64,000 nucleotides of DNA from Endozoicomonas arenosclerae (GCF_001562015.1 NZ_LASA01000061.1:33395-97394), one strand, 5' to 3'; shown: positions 9,102 to 18,543, counted from the stretch's first letter. Notes: generated by a model not told the origin, from the letters alone. A program made the numbers and translations.

Positions 9102-10424
9102 TTATGAAGAATGCTCCAGCTCCAGGCTCTTATCAGGAAAGTGGCAAACAAAGCGACTGCCTTTTCCAGGGTGGCTGCTAATACTGAGCTTGCCGCCGTG
9201 CCTCAGCATGACATGCTTGACGATAGCCAATCCCAGTCCAGTGCCTCCGGTATTCTGGCTGCGACTCTTATCGATCCGGTAGAACCTTTCTGTCAATCTG
9301 GGGATGTGCATGGGATCGATGCCCACGCCATTATCTTCCACCATCATGTGTCCACCTTCCCTGTCCTGCCACCAGCGAACATGAATCTTGCCGCCCAGCG
9401 GGGTATAACGCACAGCATTAAACACCAGGTTGGAAAAGGCACTGCGTAATTCACTGCTACTTCCAGACAGAGTGACTTTTTCAGAACAGTCCAGAGTAAT
9501 TTGATGCTGATTTTCGCCACTGAGCGCACGTCCATCTTCAACAATACTGTTCAGCATCGATTTAACATGAATACCCTCTGGATCTGGCTGAGCTTCGGCA
9601 GACTCCAGCTTCGACAATAACAAGAGATCAGCCACCAGATTCTGCATTCTGAGTGATTGTTCTTGCATCCTGTTCAGGGCCTTTTCCCAAACAGGAGGCA
9701 AACCGGAATCCGGCCCCAGGCTGTCCAACATAGTTTCCAGATAACCCGAAACAACGGTAAGCGGTGTTCTCAACTCATGGGAAACATTGGCAACAAAATC
9801 TTTTCTCATCACTTCCAGCTGATTCAGGCGCGTTACATCCCTGACCGTCATCAACCGATTGCCTTTACCATACACCGTTATATTAAATTGCAGCTGGTGA
9901 TCAGGATTAATAGGCGAGGGAATTTCCAGTGCTTTCTGATAGCCGCCCTGTTCAAAGTAATCAGCAAACCGGGGGTCACGCAGCAGGTTGGTAATCTGTT
10001 GTCCCTGATCGTCAGGCATTTTCAACCCCATGAGGGTTTCAGCGGCCGGGTTCCACCATTCCAGATTGCTCTGGTTATCAATCATCACCACACCGTCATT
10101 CAGTGCGGCGGTGGATTCCTGAATTCGCTCAATAACAACCGCCAGCTTTTGACGAGAACGGCTGTGCTGCTTTTGCAGACGATAAATGCCATCAAAGATT
10201 TCACCCCAGAACCCTTTACTCTCTGGAGGTTCCTTACTCTTGGCCTTGGGATCATTCAACCAGTCCAGAAGTTTGAACAGCTGACGAAAGCTCCAGACAA
10301 AATAGCCTCCCATCACTATGCAGAGGCCAAGAAAAGGCTCTCCAACAAACCAGCCAAGGGCAAACCCAACTACCATGTAAGCCAGCATTCGACTCAGCAA
10401 ATGGGATTTTGAAATTGTTGTCAT
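9102..10424 (-). CDS. phoR: Phosphate regulon sensor histidine kinase PhoR
   Basis: 440 residues. Two hydrophobic segments near the N-terminus (about 12-28 and 30-46) anchor it in the inner membrane, followed by a charged region and a PAS domain (about 100-200). The phosphoacceptor His216 lies in VSHELRTP; the ATP-binding domain shows the N box (NLVFNAVRYT), G1 (DNGVGI) and G2 (GTGLGLAIV). PhoR phosphorylates PhoB when phosphate is scarce. It lies downstream of phoB on the same strand with a 267-bp gap containing short inverted repeats (for example ACTCCTG at 10526 and CAGGAGT at 10593) but no clear promoter. Confidence 0.95.
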   Translation of the reverse strand: MTTISKSHLLSRMLAYMVVGFALGWFVGEPFLGLCIVMGGYFVWSFRQLFKLLDWLNDPKAKSKEPPESKGFWGEIFDGIYRLQKQHSRSRQKLAVVIERIQESTAALNDGVVMIDNQSNLEWWNPAAETLMGLKMPDDQGQQITNLLRDPRFADYFEQGGYQKALEIPSPINPDHQLQFNITVYGKGNRLMTVRDVTRLNQLEVMRKDFVANVSHELRTPLTVVSGYLETMLDSLGPDSGLPPVWEKALNRMQEQSLRMQNLVADLLLLSKLESAEAQPDPEGIHVKSMLNSIVEDGRALSGENQHQITLDCSEKVTLSGSSSELRSAFSNLVFNAVRYTPLGGKIHVRWWQDREGGHMMVEDNGVGIDPMHIPRLTERFYRIDKSRSQNTGGTGLGLAIVKHVMLRHGGKLSISSHPGKGSRFVCHFPDKSLELEHSS

Positions 10425-10691
10425 ATTACTCCCGGCCAGATACTTGCTGACAACCTGCTAGAAGAGGGTAAATCTTCAAATGGCTATCTACAATTGTCTC
10501 AAAAGCAACATCGATCATGGATATCACTCCTGAGGGGCTGTCTCAATTCCAATAAACAATACGATCCTGATGAGACAATATTGTGAACTCACCAGGAGTT
10601 GTAGAACAGCCATAAACGAAGAAAAGTTTTTGTTGCATCATCCTCAACACTCAAAGATGACGTAGCCAAAAACCTTTCCTGGTAAAAACAG

Positions 10692-11381
10692 TTACATTCT
10701 TGTTGAGAAGCGGTAGCCAGTGCCACGCACAGTCTGCACAAAGCCTTCGTAATTATTACCCAGAGCTTTACGCAAGCGTCGGATGTGTACGTCAACGGTC
10801 CGTTCTTCAACATACACATTGCCACCCCAAACCTGATCAAGCAACTGCCCACGGGTATAAGCACGCTCCTGATGGGTTAGAAAGAACTGCAGCAAACGAT
10901 ACTCGGTAGGACCGATCTCGGCGGGAGAACCATCAATGGAGACTCGATGGCTGACAGGGTCCAGCTCAAGTCCTTTGATGACAATGGGAGATTGATTATC
11001 AAAACCACCCGCACGGCGAAGGACGGCTTTAAGACGGGCAGCTAATTCACGGGGAGAAAAAGGCTTGGTGATATAGTCATCCGCACCGGTTTCCAGTCCC
11101 TGGATCTTGTGATCTTCTTCGCCTTTGGCTGTGAGCATCACAATAGGAATTTCAGACGTCAGCTCATTACGCTTAAGGCGGCGAGCCAACTCTATGCCGG
11201 AGATGTCTGGTAACATCCAGTCCAGCAAAATCAGATCGGGCTTGTGATCTACGATCAGAGAGTGTGCTTCCTTAGCATCAGCTGCCTCAAGGCAGTCATA
11301 CCCTGCCATCTCCAGAGCAACGGTCACCATTTCGCGAATTGGTGCTTCGTCATCTACGATCAGAATGGTCTTTCCTGGCAT
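10692..11381 (-). CDS. phoB: Phosphate regulon response regulator PhoB
   Basis: 229 residues, the usual PhoB length. The receiver domain has the acidic pair Asp10-Asp11, phosphorylation site Asp54 (LLDWMLP) and Lys106 (TKPFSP). The OmpR-type winged-helix domain ends in VRGTGYRFS. PhoB activates phosphate-uptake genes by binding Pho boxes. The Pho box and -10 element upstream of this gene fit autoregulation. Confidence 0.96.
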   Translation of the reverse strand: MPGKTILIVDDEAPIREMVTVALEMAGYDCLEAADAKEAHSLIVDHKPDLILLDWMLPDISGIELARRLKRNELTSEIPIVMLTAKGEEDHKIQGLETGADDYITKPFSPRELAARLKAVLRRAGGFDNQSPIVIKGLELDPVSHRVSIDGSPAEIGPTEYRLLQFFLTHQERAYTRGQLLDQVWGGNVYVEERTVDVHIRRLRKALGNNYEGFVQTVRGTGYRFSTRM

Positions 11382-11544
11382 TGATCTCTACCTGTTATCT
11401 GTCGATTCGATTTCGGCGGTGACGTTCTGGCTTCTTTCTGGCTCAGCTCCCAATGGTTACCACAAGGTCATGTACTTGATTTAAATATCTTGAACCGCTC
11501 AGGGCTGTTTTCACTACTTTGATCAACCGCACTATACACGGGTC

Positions 11545-11578
11545 ATTACACCCTTGAAATGTTACAGACAGATGACAC
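11545..11578 (-). promoter_or_regulatory. Pho box and -10 element of phoB
   Basis: Read on the minus strand, 11578-11561 is GTGTCAT-CTGT-CTGTAAC: two 7-base half sites separated by 4 bases, the spacing of a Pho box, matching the CTGTCAT consensus at 6 of 7 and 5 of 7 positions. Exactly 10 bases later comes TGTAAT (11550-11545), a 5-of-6 match to a -10 element at the spacing found in PhoB-activated promoters. Transcription would begin near 11538, leaving a leader of about 155 bases before phoB. Confidence 0.8.
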
Positions 11579-11609
11579 TATCAAAGCACACATCACAATT
11601 TTACGATGT

Positions 11610-11682
11610 AAATGCAGCCATTTCAGACTCTGTAGCCACTTTTAGGGGTCGGAATGAGCTGCATTTCCGGCTCATGGTTGTT
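11610..11682. repeat. Dispersed hairpin repeat, copy B
   Basis: Second copy of the repeat at 653-724. The inverted arms are AAATGCAGC (11610-11618) and GCTGCATTT (11658-11666), followed by the shared CTCATGG-TGTT tail. It lies about 30 bp upstream of the Pho box. The short open frame that spans it (11554-11799) is rejected as a gene. Confidence 0.6.
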
Positions 11683-11840
11683 TGCGGTAAAACAGGACTC
11701 TTCAGGCCTTTTAAAACATGGATTACAGCTACATCAGAAGATGTAATCCAGAGCGTAAAGACAGGGTGCAATCATCAAATTATAAACGGGGATGAATAGA
11801 ACAAAGTGTTTTTTTGCTCTCAGAACAGGCAGGTAAAAGT

Positions 11841-11871
11841 GGGATATGATGACTTCTTCCCATCATATCCC
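11841..11871. terminator. Hairpin downstream of ubiA
   Basis: An 11-bp perfect stem, GGGATATGATG with CATCATATCCC, and a 9-base loop, 10 bases beyond the ubiA stop on the minus strand. In the ubiA direction the stem is followed by ACTTTTACC, a weak T tract. It probably ends the ubiC-ubiA transcript. Confidence 0.55.
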
Positions 11872-11880
11872 TTTGAAACA

Positions 11881-12789
11881 TCAGAGATAGCTGACTAAAA
11901 GACCGGCAAAGATGATAGCGCCTGCCCAATGATTACTGAGGAAAGCCTTGAAGCAGGCTTCACGCTCCCGGTTGCTGGTTAACAACTGCTGATACACAAA
12001 CAGAGCGGCAACGGCTATCAGAGCCAGATAGAACACTGCTCCAAGTTCCAGCTGATGACCCAGCATTGCCAGGGTGACCAGTGTCAACACCTGCAAACTG
12101 CCAACAATCAGATTATCCATTTCACCAAACAGAATGGCTGTAGACTTGATGCCCACCTTAAGATCGTCATCCCTGTCCACCATGGCGTATTGGGTATCGT
12201 AAGCCACAGTCCAGAATAGATTGGCCAGGAACATCAGCCAGGCAATCGTCGTTAACTCTCCACTTTCTGCAGCAAAGGCCATGGGTATCGACCAGCCAAA
12301 AGCAGCACCCAAAACCACCTGGGGCAAGTGAGTATGTCTTTTGGCAAAGGGGTAGGCTGACGCCAGCAACAAGCCTGCAAAAGAGAGCTTTATAGTCAGG
12401 GAGTTGGTGAATAGCACAAGAACAAAGGCTACAAACACCATTGAGACAAAGAAGATCAACGCTTCCTTTTCGGTTACCCGACCTGTTACCAGAGGGCGGG
12501 CCAAGGTTCGCTTAACATGACCATCCACATTCCGGTCTGCATAATCATTGATGACACAACCAGCACTGCGCATCAGAATGACGCCCACTGTAAAGATCAC
12601 CAGATTAGCCAGGCTTGGCACACCTTCCGCCGCTACCCAAAGCGCCCACATGGCGGGCCAAAACAATAAATAAATGCCTATGGGTCGATCAAGTCGAGTC
12701 AATTGTAAGAAGTCTTTAAGACGGGGAAACCGTTGCAGCACAATCTCTGTGCCTGCCGATACCCCCATCGGATTCCTGAATTGCATCAT
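11881..12789 (-). CDS. ubiA: 4-hydroxybenzoate polyprenyltransferase UbiA
   Basis: 302 residues, an integral membrane prenyltransferase that attaches the polyprenyl tail to 4-hydroxybenzoate in ubiquinone synthesis. Both Asp-rich Mg-diphosphate motifs are visible: [10 protein letters not shown] and [16 protein letters not shown]. The N-terminal region [22 protein letters not shown] is typical of the family, with about eight or nine hydrophobic segments. It follows ubiC, which makes its substrate, after a gap of 296 bp in which I see no gene. Two Met codons start the frame; either could be used. Confidence 0.95.
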   Translation of the reverse strand: MMQFRNPMGVSAGTEIVLQRFPRLKDFLQLTRLDRPIGIYLLFWPAMWALWVAAEGVPSLANLVIFTVGVILMRSAGCVINDYADRNVDGHVKRTLARPLVTGRVTEKEALIFFVSMVFVAFVLVLFTNSLTIKLSFAGLLLASAYPFAKRHTHLPQVVLGAAFGWSIPMAFAAESGELTTIAWLMFLANLFWTVAYDTQYAMVDRDDDLKVGIKSTAILFGEMDNLIVGSLQVLTLVTLAMLGHQLELGAVFYLALIAVAALFVYQQLLTSNREREACFKAFLSNHWAGAIIFAGLLVSYL

Positions 12790-13085
12790 AATTTTACTTT
12801 CATCAGTTCCAGAGTCCGGACTATCGGTTTGTTACCGCCCTGACGCTCAGCAGTATGCTGTTTGACTGAATCTTTCTTATCATCGCTTTGACAGATCCAA
12901 TGAGAACAAGAATATTTTTTCCTGTACCTCATGACCTTAAATCGTAAATCACCCTGCCAGTTTATCAGGTTAAGGCGGGTTCTCAATCAGACTATTATAA
13001 GACTCACTGCGGAAAACGCTATATTTCGGGAGACTGCTACTTCAGTGGATACCCCTCTCTTCCACAAAAAAGCAGCGCATGCAGG

Positions 13086-13775
13086 TTAAACCTCAGGTTC
13101 CAGACAGCTTTCCTCATTTTTGCATAACGTTCCAGTTTGATCAGGTAAGTCCGGCAAAAAAATTTCACAAACAGAAATGGGTTTGTCGTGCAGATAAAAG
13201 AGAGAACGTCTTCCCCATGCTGTCTCGTCACAGTATTGATTCTCCAGATACGGATTGAACTTCTTTGCCGGTAACTCAGCTACTTCAAAAGGTCCACGAC
13301 GCATACCCGGATGATTAAACAAAAACTCACCCAACGGTTTGCTACCTAACTGGAGAAGCTCTCTATTGGAGCCAATCAAACTGCTGTGTGGTAATACACT
13401 CCGGGCAAAAACACGGGGGCTCCCCCCACAGATCAACAAAACCTCCCTGATACTGGCCATCTTGCTGCAGCTTCTAGCAGGGAAAGGATTTTCATTTCCC
13501 TCTGACACCAGAGTATTTTTTCCCAGCTCACGGCTCTTCATCGGTTCAGGACTCTTAATCAGTTCACGACTGTTAAGAAATTTCTGTTCCGAGTAGGTGG
13601 GCATGAAGGTTCCATGGCGAATAACCCGAACACTGAAGTCGTCGTTAAACGCTAACTTCAGACGTTGGGTCAGGGAACCGCTATCCAGCAGCCAATCTCG
13701 CCATGGTTCTGGTATTTGCTGTTTCAGATATCGTCTGGGTTTCCAGGACAGGCCTGCAAAATCTATAAAAGGCAC
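13086..13775 (-). CDS. ubiC: Chorismate lyase UbiC, with an in-frame minisatellite insert
   Basis: Converts chorismate to 4-hydroxybenzoate and pyruvate, the first step of ubiquinone synthesis. Family features: WLLDSGSLTQRL, REVLLI, the VFARSVLP segment with its active-site Arg, LGSKPLGEFLF, WGRRSLFYL and CEIFLPDLP at the C-terminus. At 230 residues it exceeds the ~165-190 usual for the family. Much of the excess is a repeat-encoded segment (SRELIK-SPEPMK-SRELGK) and a polar stretch after it, placed before REVLL. I chose the GTG at 13775, preceded by CAGGAG at 5 bases; a longer frame reaches 13868 without a better start. Confidence 0.88.
   Translation of the reverse strand: MPFIDFAGLSWKPRRYLKQQIPEPWRDWLLDSGSLTQRLKLAFNDDFSVRVIRHGTFMPTYSEQKFLNSRELIKSPEPMKSRELGKNTLVSEGNENPFPARSCSKMASIREVLLICGGSPRVFARSVLPHSSLIGSNRELLQLGSKPLGEFLFNHPGMRRGPFEVAELPAKKFNPYLENQYCDETAWGRRSLFYLHDKPISVCEIFLPDLPDQTGTLCKNEESCLEPEV
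13518..13571 (-). repeat. 18-bp minisatellite (three units) inside ubiC
   Basis: On the minus strand three 18-bp units follow each other: AGTCGTGAACTGATTAAG, AGTCCTGAACCGATGAAG and AGCCGTGAGCTGGGAAAA. As 18 is a multiple of 3 the array stays in frame and encodes three S-x-E-x-x-K hexapeptides. A related array lies in the uraH-allA gap (29012-29062). Confidence 0.75.
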
Positions 13776-14139
13776 CCTTACTCCTGTTTCACAAACCAAA
13801 GTGTCGAGAGTTATTATAAAGACAGATAATTCATCCCTCACCATGGCAAACAATGACATGATAGCCAATTCATCTTTAAAAGCTTCTCAATGCCTCATGG
13901 TGTTCAGAATGAATTGAGAAGCGCTCTTGAACTTTGGTCGCTATTATTGGCCAATTTTTTGTTCTTGAGAATGACTTTTTAATCTGAAAAACAACCTTAG
14001 GCGCTATTTTTTTCTCCAGAACGGCTCTGCTGCAATAATTCCTCATGTATGCACAATGCCAGATTCTTTTCTATGCTTCCTGCCAGTGGTATAAATCATC
14101 CCCAAAGGATGATCAAAAACAATAAATCAGGATCCGTAC

Positions 14140-14778
14140 ATGGCTGTAGTCAAACGTATGCCCCAAAAAACCGGTCGCATCAGGACCGAACGTGTTCGGC
14201 TGATTCTGAAAGCAGCCGAGCAGGAATTTGCCCAGCATGGATACCGTGGAGCAACTGTTCAGCGAATCGCTGACCTTGCTAACCTTCCCAAACCCAATGT
14301 GCTGTATTACTTCAGCAACAAACAGGAAATATACGACAAAGTTCTTAATAACATCCTGAATCTCTGGGATGACAAGCTGAATGAATTCCTCCCGGAAGAC
14401 GATCCGGCTCAATCACTGGAGCGATACATTCGCTCAAAAGTTGAAGTTTCACGAAAGTACCCGATTGCCAGTCGGATATTTGCCAGCGAAATCATTCACG
14501 GTGGAGAACAGCTTTCTCCAACTATGAAGGCCTCAACCCAGCAATGGGTTCAGAACAAGGTAGACATATTCCAGCACTGGATTGACGAAGGCAAAATGAC
14601 TCAGACTGACCCTTTGCATCTGATCTTTATGATCTGGGGCTCTACTCAGCATTATGCAGACTATGAAAAACAGATCTGTTTTGTCATGAAAAAGAAAAAA
14701 CTGCCCGCCTCCGTCTATGAAAAAGCGGCAGACACCATCTGCGACGTTGTACTCAGAGGTTGTGGCTTGAAAGCTTGA
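14140..14778 (+). CDS. rutR: RutR-like TetR family transcriptional regulator
   Basis: 212 residues: N-terminal TetR helix-turn-helix (residues ~18-64, ILKAAEQEFAQHGYRGATV… with NVLYYFSNKQEIYDKVL) and a C-terminal RutR-type ligand domain. The segments EVSRKYPIASRIFASEII and DPLHLIFMIWGSTQHYAD match E. coli RutR closely. RutR senses uracil/thymine in E. coli and binds TTGACCA-NN-TGGTCAA. Three 14-15 of 16 matches to that site lie in the purine catabolic promoters downstream, so control of purine breakdown is inferred here; the ligand could be a pyrimidine or a purine intermediate. No rut operon is in the window. Confidence 0.85.
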   Translation: MAVVKRMPQKTGRIRTERVRLILKAAEQEFAQHGYRGATVQRIADLANLPKPNVLYYFSNKQEIYDKVLNNILNLWDDKLNEFLPEDDPAQSLERYIRSKVEVSRKYPIASRIFASEIIHGGEQLSPTMKASTQQWVQNKVDIFQHWIDEGKMTQTDPLHLIFMIWGSTQHYADYEKQICFVMKKKKLPASVYEKAADTICDVVLRGCGLKA

Positions 14779-14938
14779 AGGCTTCCTAACACTATTGCTA
14801 AAAACACAAGGAGCTTTCAATCTCTCTGAGCAAACGAAAGCATACCTCTGCCTTCTTTTTTCTGGCATTATTGTACCACTCATCAAAACAGTACCTACAA
14901 AAAGTCATAAGAACCGTCGTTGAACAAGGAGTCAGTTC

Positions 14939-16159
14939 ATGGGAAAGCCTGCCGCCCGCCTCGGAGACATGCACCTCTGCCCCAAAGTTGAGCCCGGCCC
15001 CGTCCCTCATGTAGGTGGTCCTGTGGTTCAGGGCTCTTCAGATGTTTTAATCGGCAGTATGCCCGCAGCCAGAGTCGGCGATATGGCGACTTGCATTGGC
15101 CCACCTGACAAAGCTTCCGCCGGGTCCGCCACCGTGTTGATTAATGGTAAGGCCGCAGCCCGTATGGGCGATAGCTGTGGTCATGGCGGAACCATTATCA
15201 TAGGTTGCCCGACCGTTTTGATAGGCGACGGTGGAGGATCAGGTGGTGGCGGTGGAACAGCGGTCGCTGCTTCTCAGGGAGGTGATAAAAGCCACCTCCC
15301 TCCTGAACCTGAAACTCTGGAAGCCTGCGAAAAACGACTGATACAGGCTGAAGAGAAGCTGGTCGAGTGTCGACAATCAGGCCAGCCCATTGACGAGTCG
15401 CCTTATTCTAATGCCGATAAAGAACGTATTGCCCAGGAAGGTTCTGCTGAACGTTTTGTAGCCCGTGTCGTCGAAACCCAGTTCGCAAAAGATGAGTGGG
15501 CTCTGGGTCCTATGCGTACCGAAGAAACCACCAGTTACTGGACAGCCCCCTTCACCCAGGTGCAACATAATGACCACGATGCCGAACTGCATATGAACGG
15601 CATTGGCGTGCCCTACGACCCGGAAGCCTCCTACTCCCTGATGATTATTGACACTCACAAAGCCGATGAAATCTGTGATGTCCAGACCATCATTCCTACC
15701 ACCGAACGGATCAGCCAGATGGCACTGACCGAGCTTTCAGATGAGTTCAAAGGCAAAGAGATATTAATAGAACCGGCTATGTCACAGGATTACAGTGTCT
15801 TTTATGAACACGTGATCAATACAGCCAATGAGCAGGGGGCTGATGTCAGCGATCCTGACAAGCTTTCAGATTTTGCAATTGAACTGGGCTATGACGAAGA
15901 TCAAGCTGATTTTCTGGAAGTTCGGCATGAAATAGCCAGTGCTACCGGTGCCAATGAACAATTTCTGGGCAACGGCCTGGCCAATAACCAGCTGGCAGGC
16001 AATCCGGAAACACCTTTTGGCACCGTACGACACGGTTATCACTACGGCCCTAATGAGACAGTCACCCTTGAAAAAAATCCCAGGACCCAGAAAGAACTCA
16101 AAGAGGCGGGTATTCTGAAAATCTACCCTCTCAAACACTCTGTAGGCAAACCGGTATGA
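14939..16159 (+). CDS. PAAR-domain protein with uncharacterised C-terminal domain (candidate T6SS effector)
   Basis: 406 residues. Residues 1-97 are a PAAR domain (repeated PAARVGD/AARMGD turns; candidate metal ligands His12, Cys52, Cys80, His82, Cys90), which caps the VgrG spike of type VI secretion. A Gly-rich linker (98-106) leads to a ~290-residue C-terminal region I cannot assign; it includes a Cys pair and a GTVRHGYHYGPNET segment near the end. PAAR plus linker plus unique C-terminus is the usual form of a specialised effector. The stop overlaps the next gene by 4 bases. No other T6SS gene is in the window, so it would have to use a machine encoded elsewhere. AAGGAG lies 7 bases before the ATG. 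Confidence 0.8.
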   Translation: MGKPAARLGDMHLCPKVEPGPVPHVGGPVVQGSSDVLIGSMPAARVGDMATCIGPPDKASAGSATVLINGKAAARMGDSCGHGGTIIIGCPTVLIGDGGGSGGGGGTAVAASQGGDKSHLPPEPETLEACEKRLIQAEEKLVECRQSGQPIDESPYSNADKERIAQEGSAERFVARVVETQFAKDEWALGPMRTEETTSYWTAPFTQVQHNDHDAELHMNGIGVPYDPEASYSLMIIDTHKADEICDVQTIIPTTERISQMALTELSDEFKGKEILIEPAMSQDYSVFYEHVINTANEQGADVSDPDKLSDFAIELGYDEDQADFLEVRHEIASATGANEQFLGNGLANNQLAGNPETPFGTVRHGYHYGPNETVTLEKNPRTQKELKEAGILKIYPLKHSVGKPV

Positions 16160-16650
16160 AACAATTTCCAGAGATCGACCCCTTAACTGTAGATCTAGAT
16201 CCGACACTGGTGGAAACACTGGTGGACGATCGTGACTCTCATAAAACCTGGCTTGTTCTGGTAAACAGCACTCATGTGATTATTGCCAATAAAACCTGGT
16301 ACGAACGCCGTAACAAATGGCTCAAAAATCAGATTGAATTCCCCAAGCGTGGTCTTCAGTGGTATTTGGATACACTCAGGGACAAATTTTTTAAAACTGA
16401 AGCAGAAGGCGGCCTGCCTAAGGGAACCTTCAATACCAAAGCAGTAGTTGATGGTGAAGAACTGAAGATTCGCAGGGCATTTAATGCCGATGGCAAGGGC
16501 GGAGGAGGATATGCTTTCGTCACACTTGATCGGGAGAAGAAAAATGGGTTTGCGAAAAAATACATCTTTACCGATAAGCTTTTATTTGACCACGGACTGA
16601 TCCAGATGTTTCAAAGAGTCGCTGACCGTATTGCCCGTGGTGAGCTTTAG
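16156..16650 (+). CDS. Hypothetical protein, possible immunity or partner of the PAAR protein
   Basis: 164 residues, no family recognised. It has no signal peptide or membrane segment and is rich in Lys, Trp and aromatic residues (KTWYERRNKWLKNQI), with a Gly-rich loop (GKGGGGYAF). It overlaps the PAAR gene by 4 bases (ATGA), so the two are made together. By position it may be the cognate immunity protein; equally it could be an adaptor or a second toxin part. A perfect 15-bp hairpin follows. Confidence 0.65.
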   Translation: MKQFPEIDPLTVDLDPTLVETLVDDRDSHKTWLVLVNSTHVIIANKTWYERRNKWLKNQIEFPKRGLQWYLDTLRDKFFKTEAEGGLPKGTFNTKAVVDGEELKIRRAFNADGKGGGGYAFVTLDREKKNGFAKKYIFTDKLLFDHGLIQMFQRVADRIARGEL

Positions 16651-16666
16651 GCCGTTTTCTCCATGA

Positions 16667-16701
16667 AAATCATTTTATCCCCACCAGGGATAAAATGATT
16701 T
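16667..16701. terminator. Hairpin between the PAAR operon and the purine permease
   Basis: A perfect 15-bp stem, AAATCATTTTATCCC with GGGATAAAATGATTT, and a 5-base loop, lying between converging genes 16 bases after the upstream stop. No long T run follows on either strand, but the stability and position fit a shared terminator. Confidence 0.65.
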
Positions 16702-16775
16702 GCTTCCATCGCTTTCGTGCCATCCCTGTCGGAAAAACCAGGTTTCCAAACTTCGACTTTCAAATCGTCCGCGCT

Positions 16776-18122
16776 TCAAGCTCCAAAGAAAACGAATTTA
16801 AGAGCAAACAAAACAGCCAGTATCCAGACACTGATGCTGACATCACTGGAACGACCCGCCAGCACTTTTATCACTGGATAGGCAATAAAGCCCAGGGCGA
16901 TACCATTAGCAATAGAAAAGCTCAGCGGCATCATGATTGTGGTGATCAAGACTGGTCCCGCTTCTGTCAGATCATTCCAATCGATATTCGCCAGACTGCC
17001 TACCATCAGAACCGCAACATAGATAAGCGCACCCGCAGTTGCATAAGTGGGCACCATTCCGGCAAGTGGCGAGAAGAAAGTACAAAGCAGGAACAGCAAG
17101 CCAATGGTCACAGCCGTTAAACCTGTACGTCCACCGGCAGCTACACCCGATGCACTTTCTACATAAGACGTGACGGTCGGAGTTCCCATCAAAGCGCCCG
17201 CCCAGGAAGCAGTGCCATCAGTGACCATGGCGCGATTCATGTTGTGCATTTTGCCATTCTTGTCAGCCAGACCGGCCTTGTCGCCCACTGCAATCAAGGT
17301 ACCTGTGGTATCAAACAAATTCACAAACATGAAAGCAATGATCACACCCAGCATATCCGGTGTCAGGGAGCCCATGATGTCCAGCTCACCGACAATAGGC
17401 ATTACACTGGGAGGGGCAGAAGCCACACCAGTGAAGACAACATCACCGGCTAACAAGGCAATGGCCGTTACAACCGCAATGGCAATCAGAACTGCAGCCT
17501 TAAGACCCCGGAAAGCAAGACCCAGAATAAGGAACAGGCTAAGGCTGGCCATCATGGGGCCAAACTGAGTAATGTCACCCAGCGTCACAATAGTACCGGG
17601 ACTGGCCACCACAATACCGGCATTTTTCAGACCAATTAATGCCAGGAAAAGGCCAATACCACTGGTGATTCCCACCCTGAGTCCTACAGGAATACTGTCA
17701 ACTATCCACCCACGCACTTTGAACAGGCTGAGCAACATAAATCCTATGCCGCCCCAGAAAACAGCCCCCATGGCCTGTTCCCAGCTGTACCCCATACCCA
17801 GAACAACCGCATAGGCAAAGAATGCGTTCAACCCCATACCGGGTGCCAGACCCACTGGCCAGTTAGCAAAAAGCCCAATAGCAATGGTACTTAAACCTGC
17901 AACCAGACAAGTCGCGGTAAACAGAGCGCCTTTATCCATACCGGCGTCACCCAACATACCCGGTATCACAAACACCACGTAACACATGGTAATGAAGGTG
18001 GTAAAGCCAGCCATCACTTCAGTTTTCACTGTCGTGTTTTTAGCTCTTAATTTGAAAAGACGGTCGAGCAATGATTCGCTCTTATCCCCATCGACCGAGG
18101 GGGACATTTCGGCGTTATCCAT
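16776..18122 (-). CDS. Purine permease, AzgA-type NCS2 family (guanine/hypoxanthine/adenine)
   Basis: 448 residues with 12-14 hydrophobic segments. The sequence is of the AzgA subgroup: FITMCYVVFVIPGML, GLAPGMGLNAFFAY, the MFVNLFDTTGTLIAVG motif, and TPTVTSYVESASGVAAGGRTG. This subgroup (E. coli GhxP/GhxQ, PurP, YicO) brings guanine, hypoxanthine or adenine across the inner membrane with protons. It is transcribed divergently from xdhA, and the 460-bp region between them holds two RutR-like operators, so uptake and catabolism are probably controlled together. Confidence 0.92.
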   Translation of the reverse strand: MDNAEMSPSVDGDKSESLLDRLFKLRAKNTTVKTEVMAGFTTFITMCYVVFVIPGMLGDAGMDKGALFTATCLVAGLSTIAIGLFANWPVGLAPGMGLNAFFAYAVVLGMGYSWEQAMGAVFWGGIGFMLLSLFKVRGWIVDSIPVGLRVGITSGIGLFLALIGLKNAGIVVASPGTIVTLGDITQFGPMMASLSLFLILGLAFRGLKAAVLIAIAVVTAIALLAGDVVFTGVASAPPSVMPIVGELDIMGSLTPDMLGVIIAFMFVNLFDTTGTLIAVGDKAGLADKNGKMHNMNRAMVTDGTASWAGALMGTPTVTSYVESASGVAAGGRTGLTAVTIGLLFLLCTFFSPLAGMVPTYATAGALIYVAVLMVGSLANIDWNDLTEAGPVLITTIMMPLSFSIANGIALGFIAYPVIKVLAGRSSDVSISVWILAVLFALKFVFFGA

Positions 18123-18354
18123 TCTAAGCTCCCTATTTCATTGTTCTTATTATTGGCGTCCTGGCTGTATTTGCATGGCGATGTTGAAAATATTTTCAAC
18201 GGGAATGCTATTCAGTAATCCATCCCAGATTCAGCAAACCTTCATCACACTAACACTTCCATTGCACAAATACAGTGCATACTAAAAACCTGCGCACCAG
18301 ATTAATTCAATTCTGATCCGTCAGAGTGGTTTCGTATCCAGTTTATGCAAATAT

Positions 18355-18370
18355 CTGACCAACTGGTCAA
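18355..18370. promoter_or_regulatory. rutR: RutR-like operator 1
   Basis: CTGACCAACTGGTCAA matches the E. coli RutR site TTGACCA-NN-TGGTCAA at all but the first base (13 of 14 defined positions). It is palindromic and lies in the permease/xdhA divergent region. Confidence 0.7.
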
Positions 18371-18527
18371 TACCGATACTCATACTCCCCGGTTTTAATC
18401 AGAGCACTTATTCAAAAGAACATGCTTCTATTGAATATCAACTTTTATTCATAGTATTAATCGTTTCAAGTCACTTGAATCAGCCACCTATCTTTTACAT
18501 TGAATATTGATAGCACTTGCTATTTTT

Positions 18528-18543
18528 CTGACCAAATAGTCAA
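18528..18543. promoter_or_regulatory. rutR: RutR-like operator 2
   Basis: CTGACCAAATAGTCAA matches the RutR site at 12 of 14 defined positions. Its closeness to the xdhA start (about 40 bp) suits repression by blocking the promoter. Confidence 0.65.

Noticed and set aside
10494..10611. Inverted repeats in the phoB-phoR gap (ACTCCTG/CAGGAGT, TTGTCTCA/TGAGACAA, GGCTGT/ACAGCC)
   Set aside because: The arms do not share one centre and no terminator or operator pattern results, so no separate feature is called.
11554..11799. 81-codon open frame on the plus strand
   Set aside because: It runs through the Pho box of phoB and the dispersed repeat copy B, so its openness is incidental.
12786..12986. 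66-codon open frame overlapping the ubiA start
   Set aside because: Starts at TTG with no ribosome site; composition is not protein-like.
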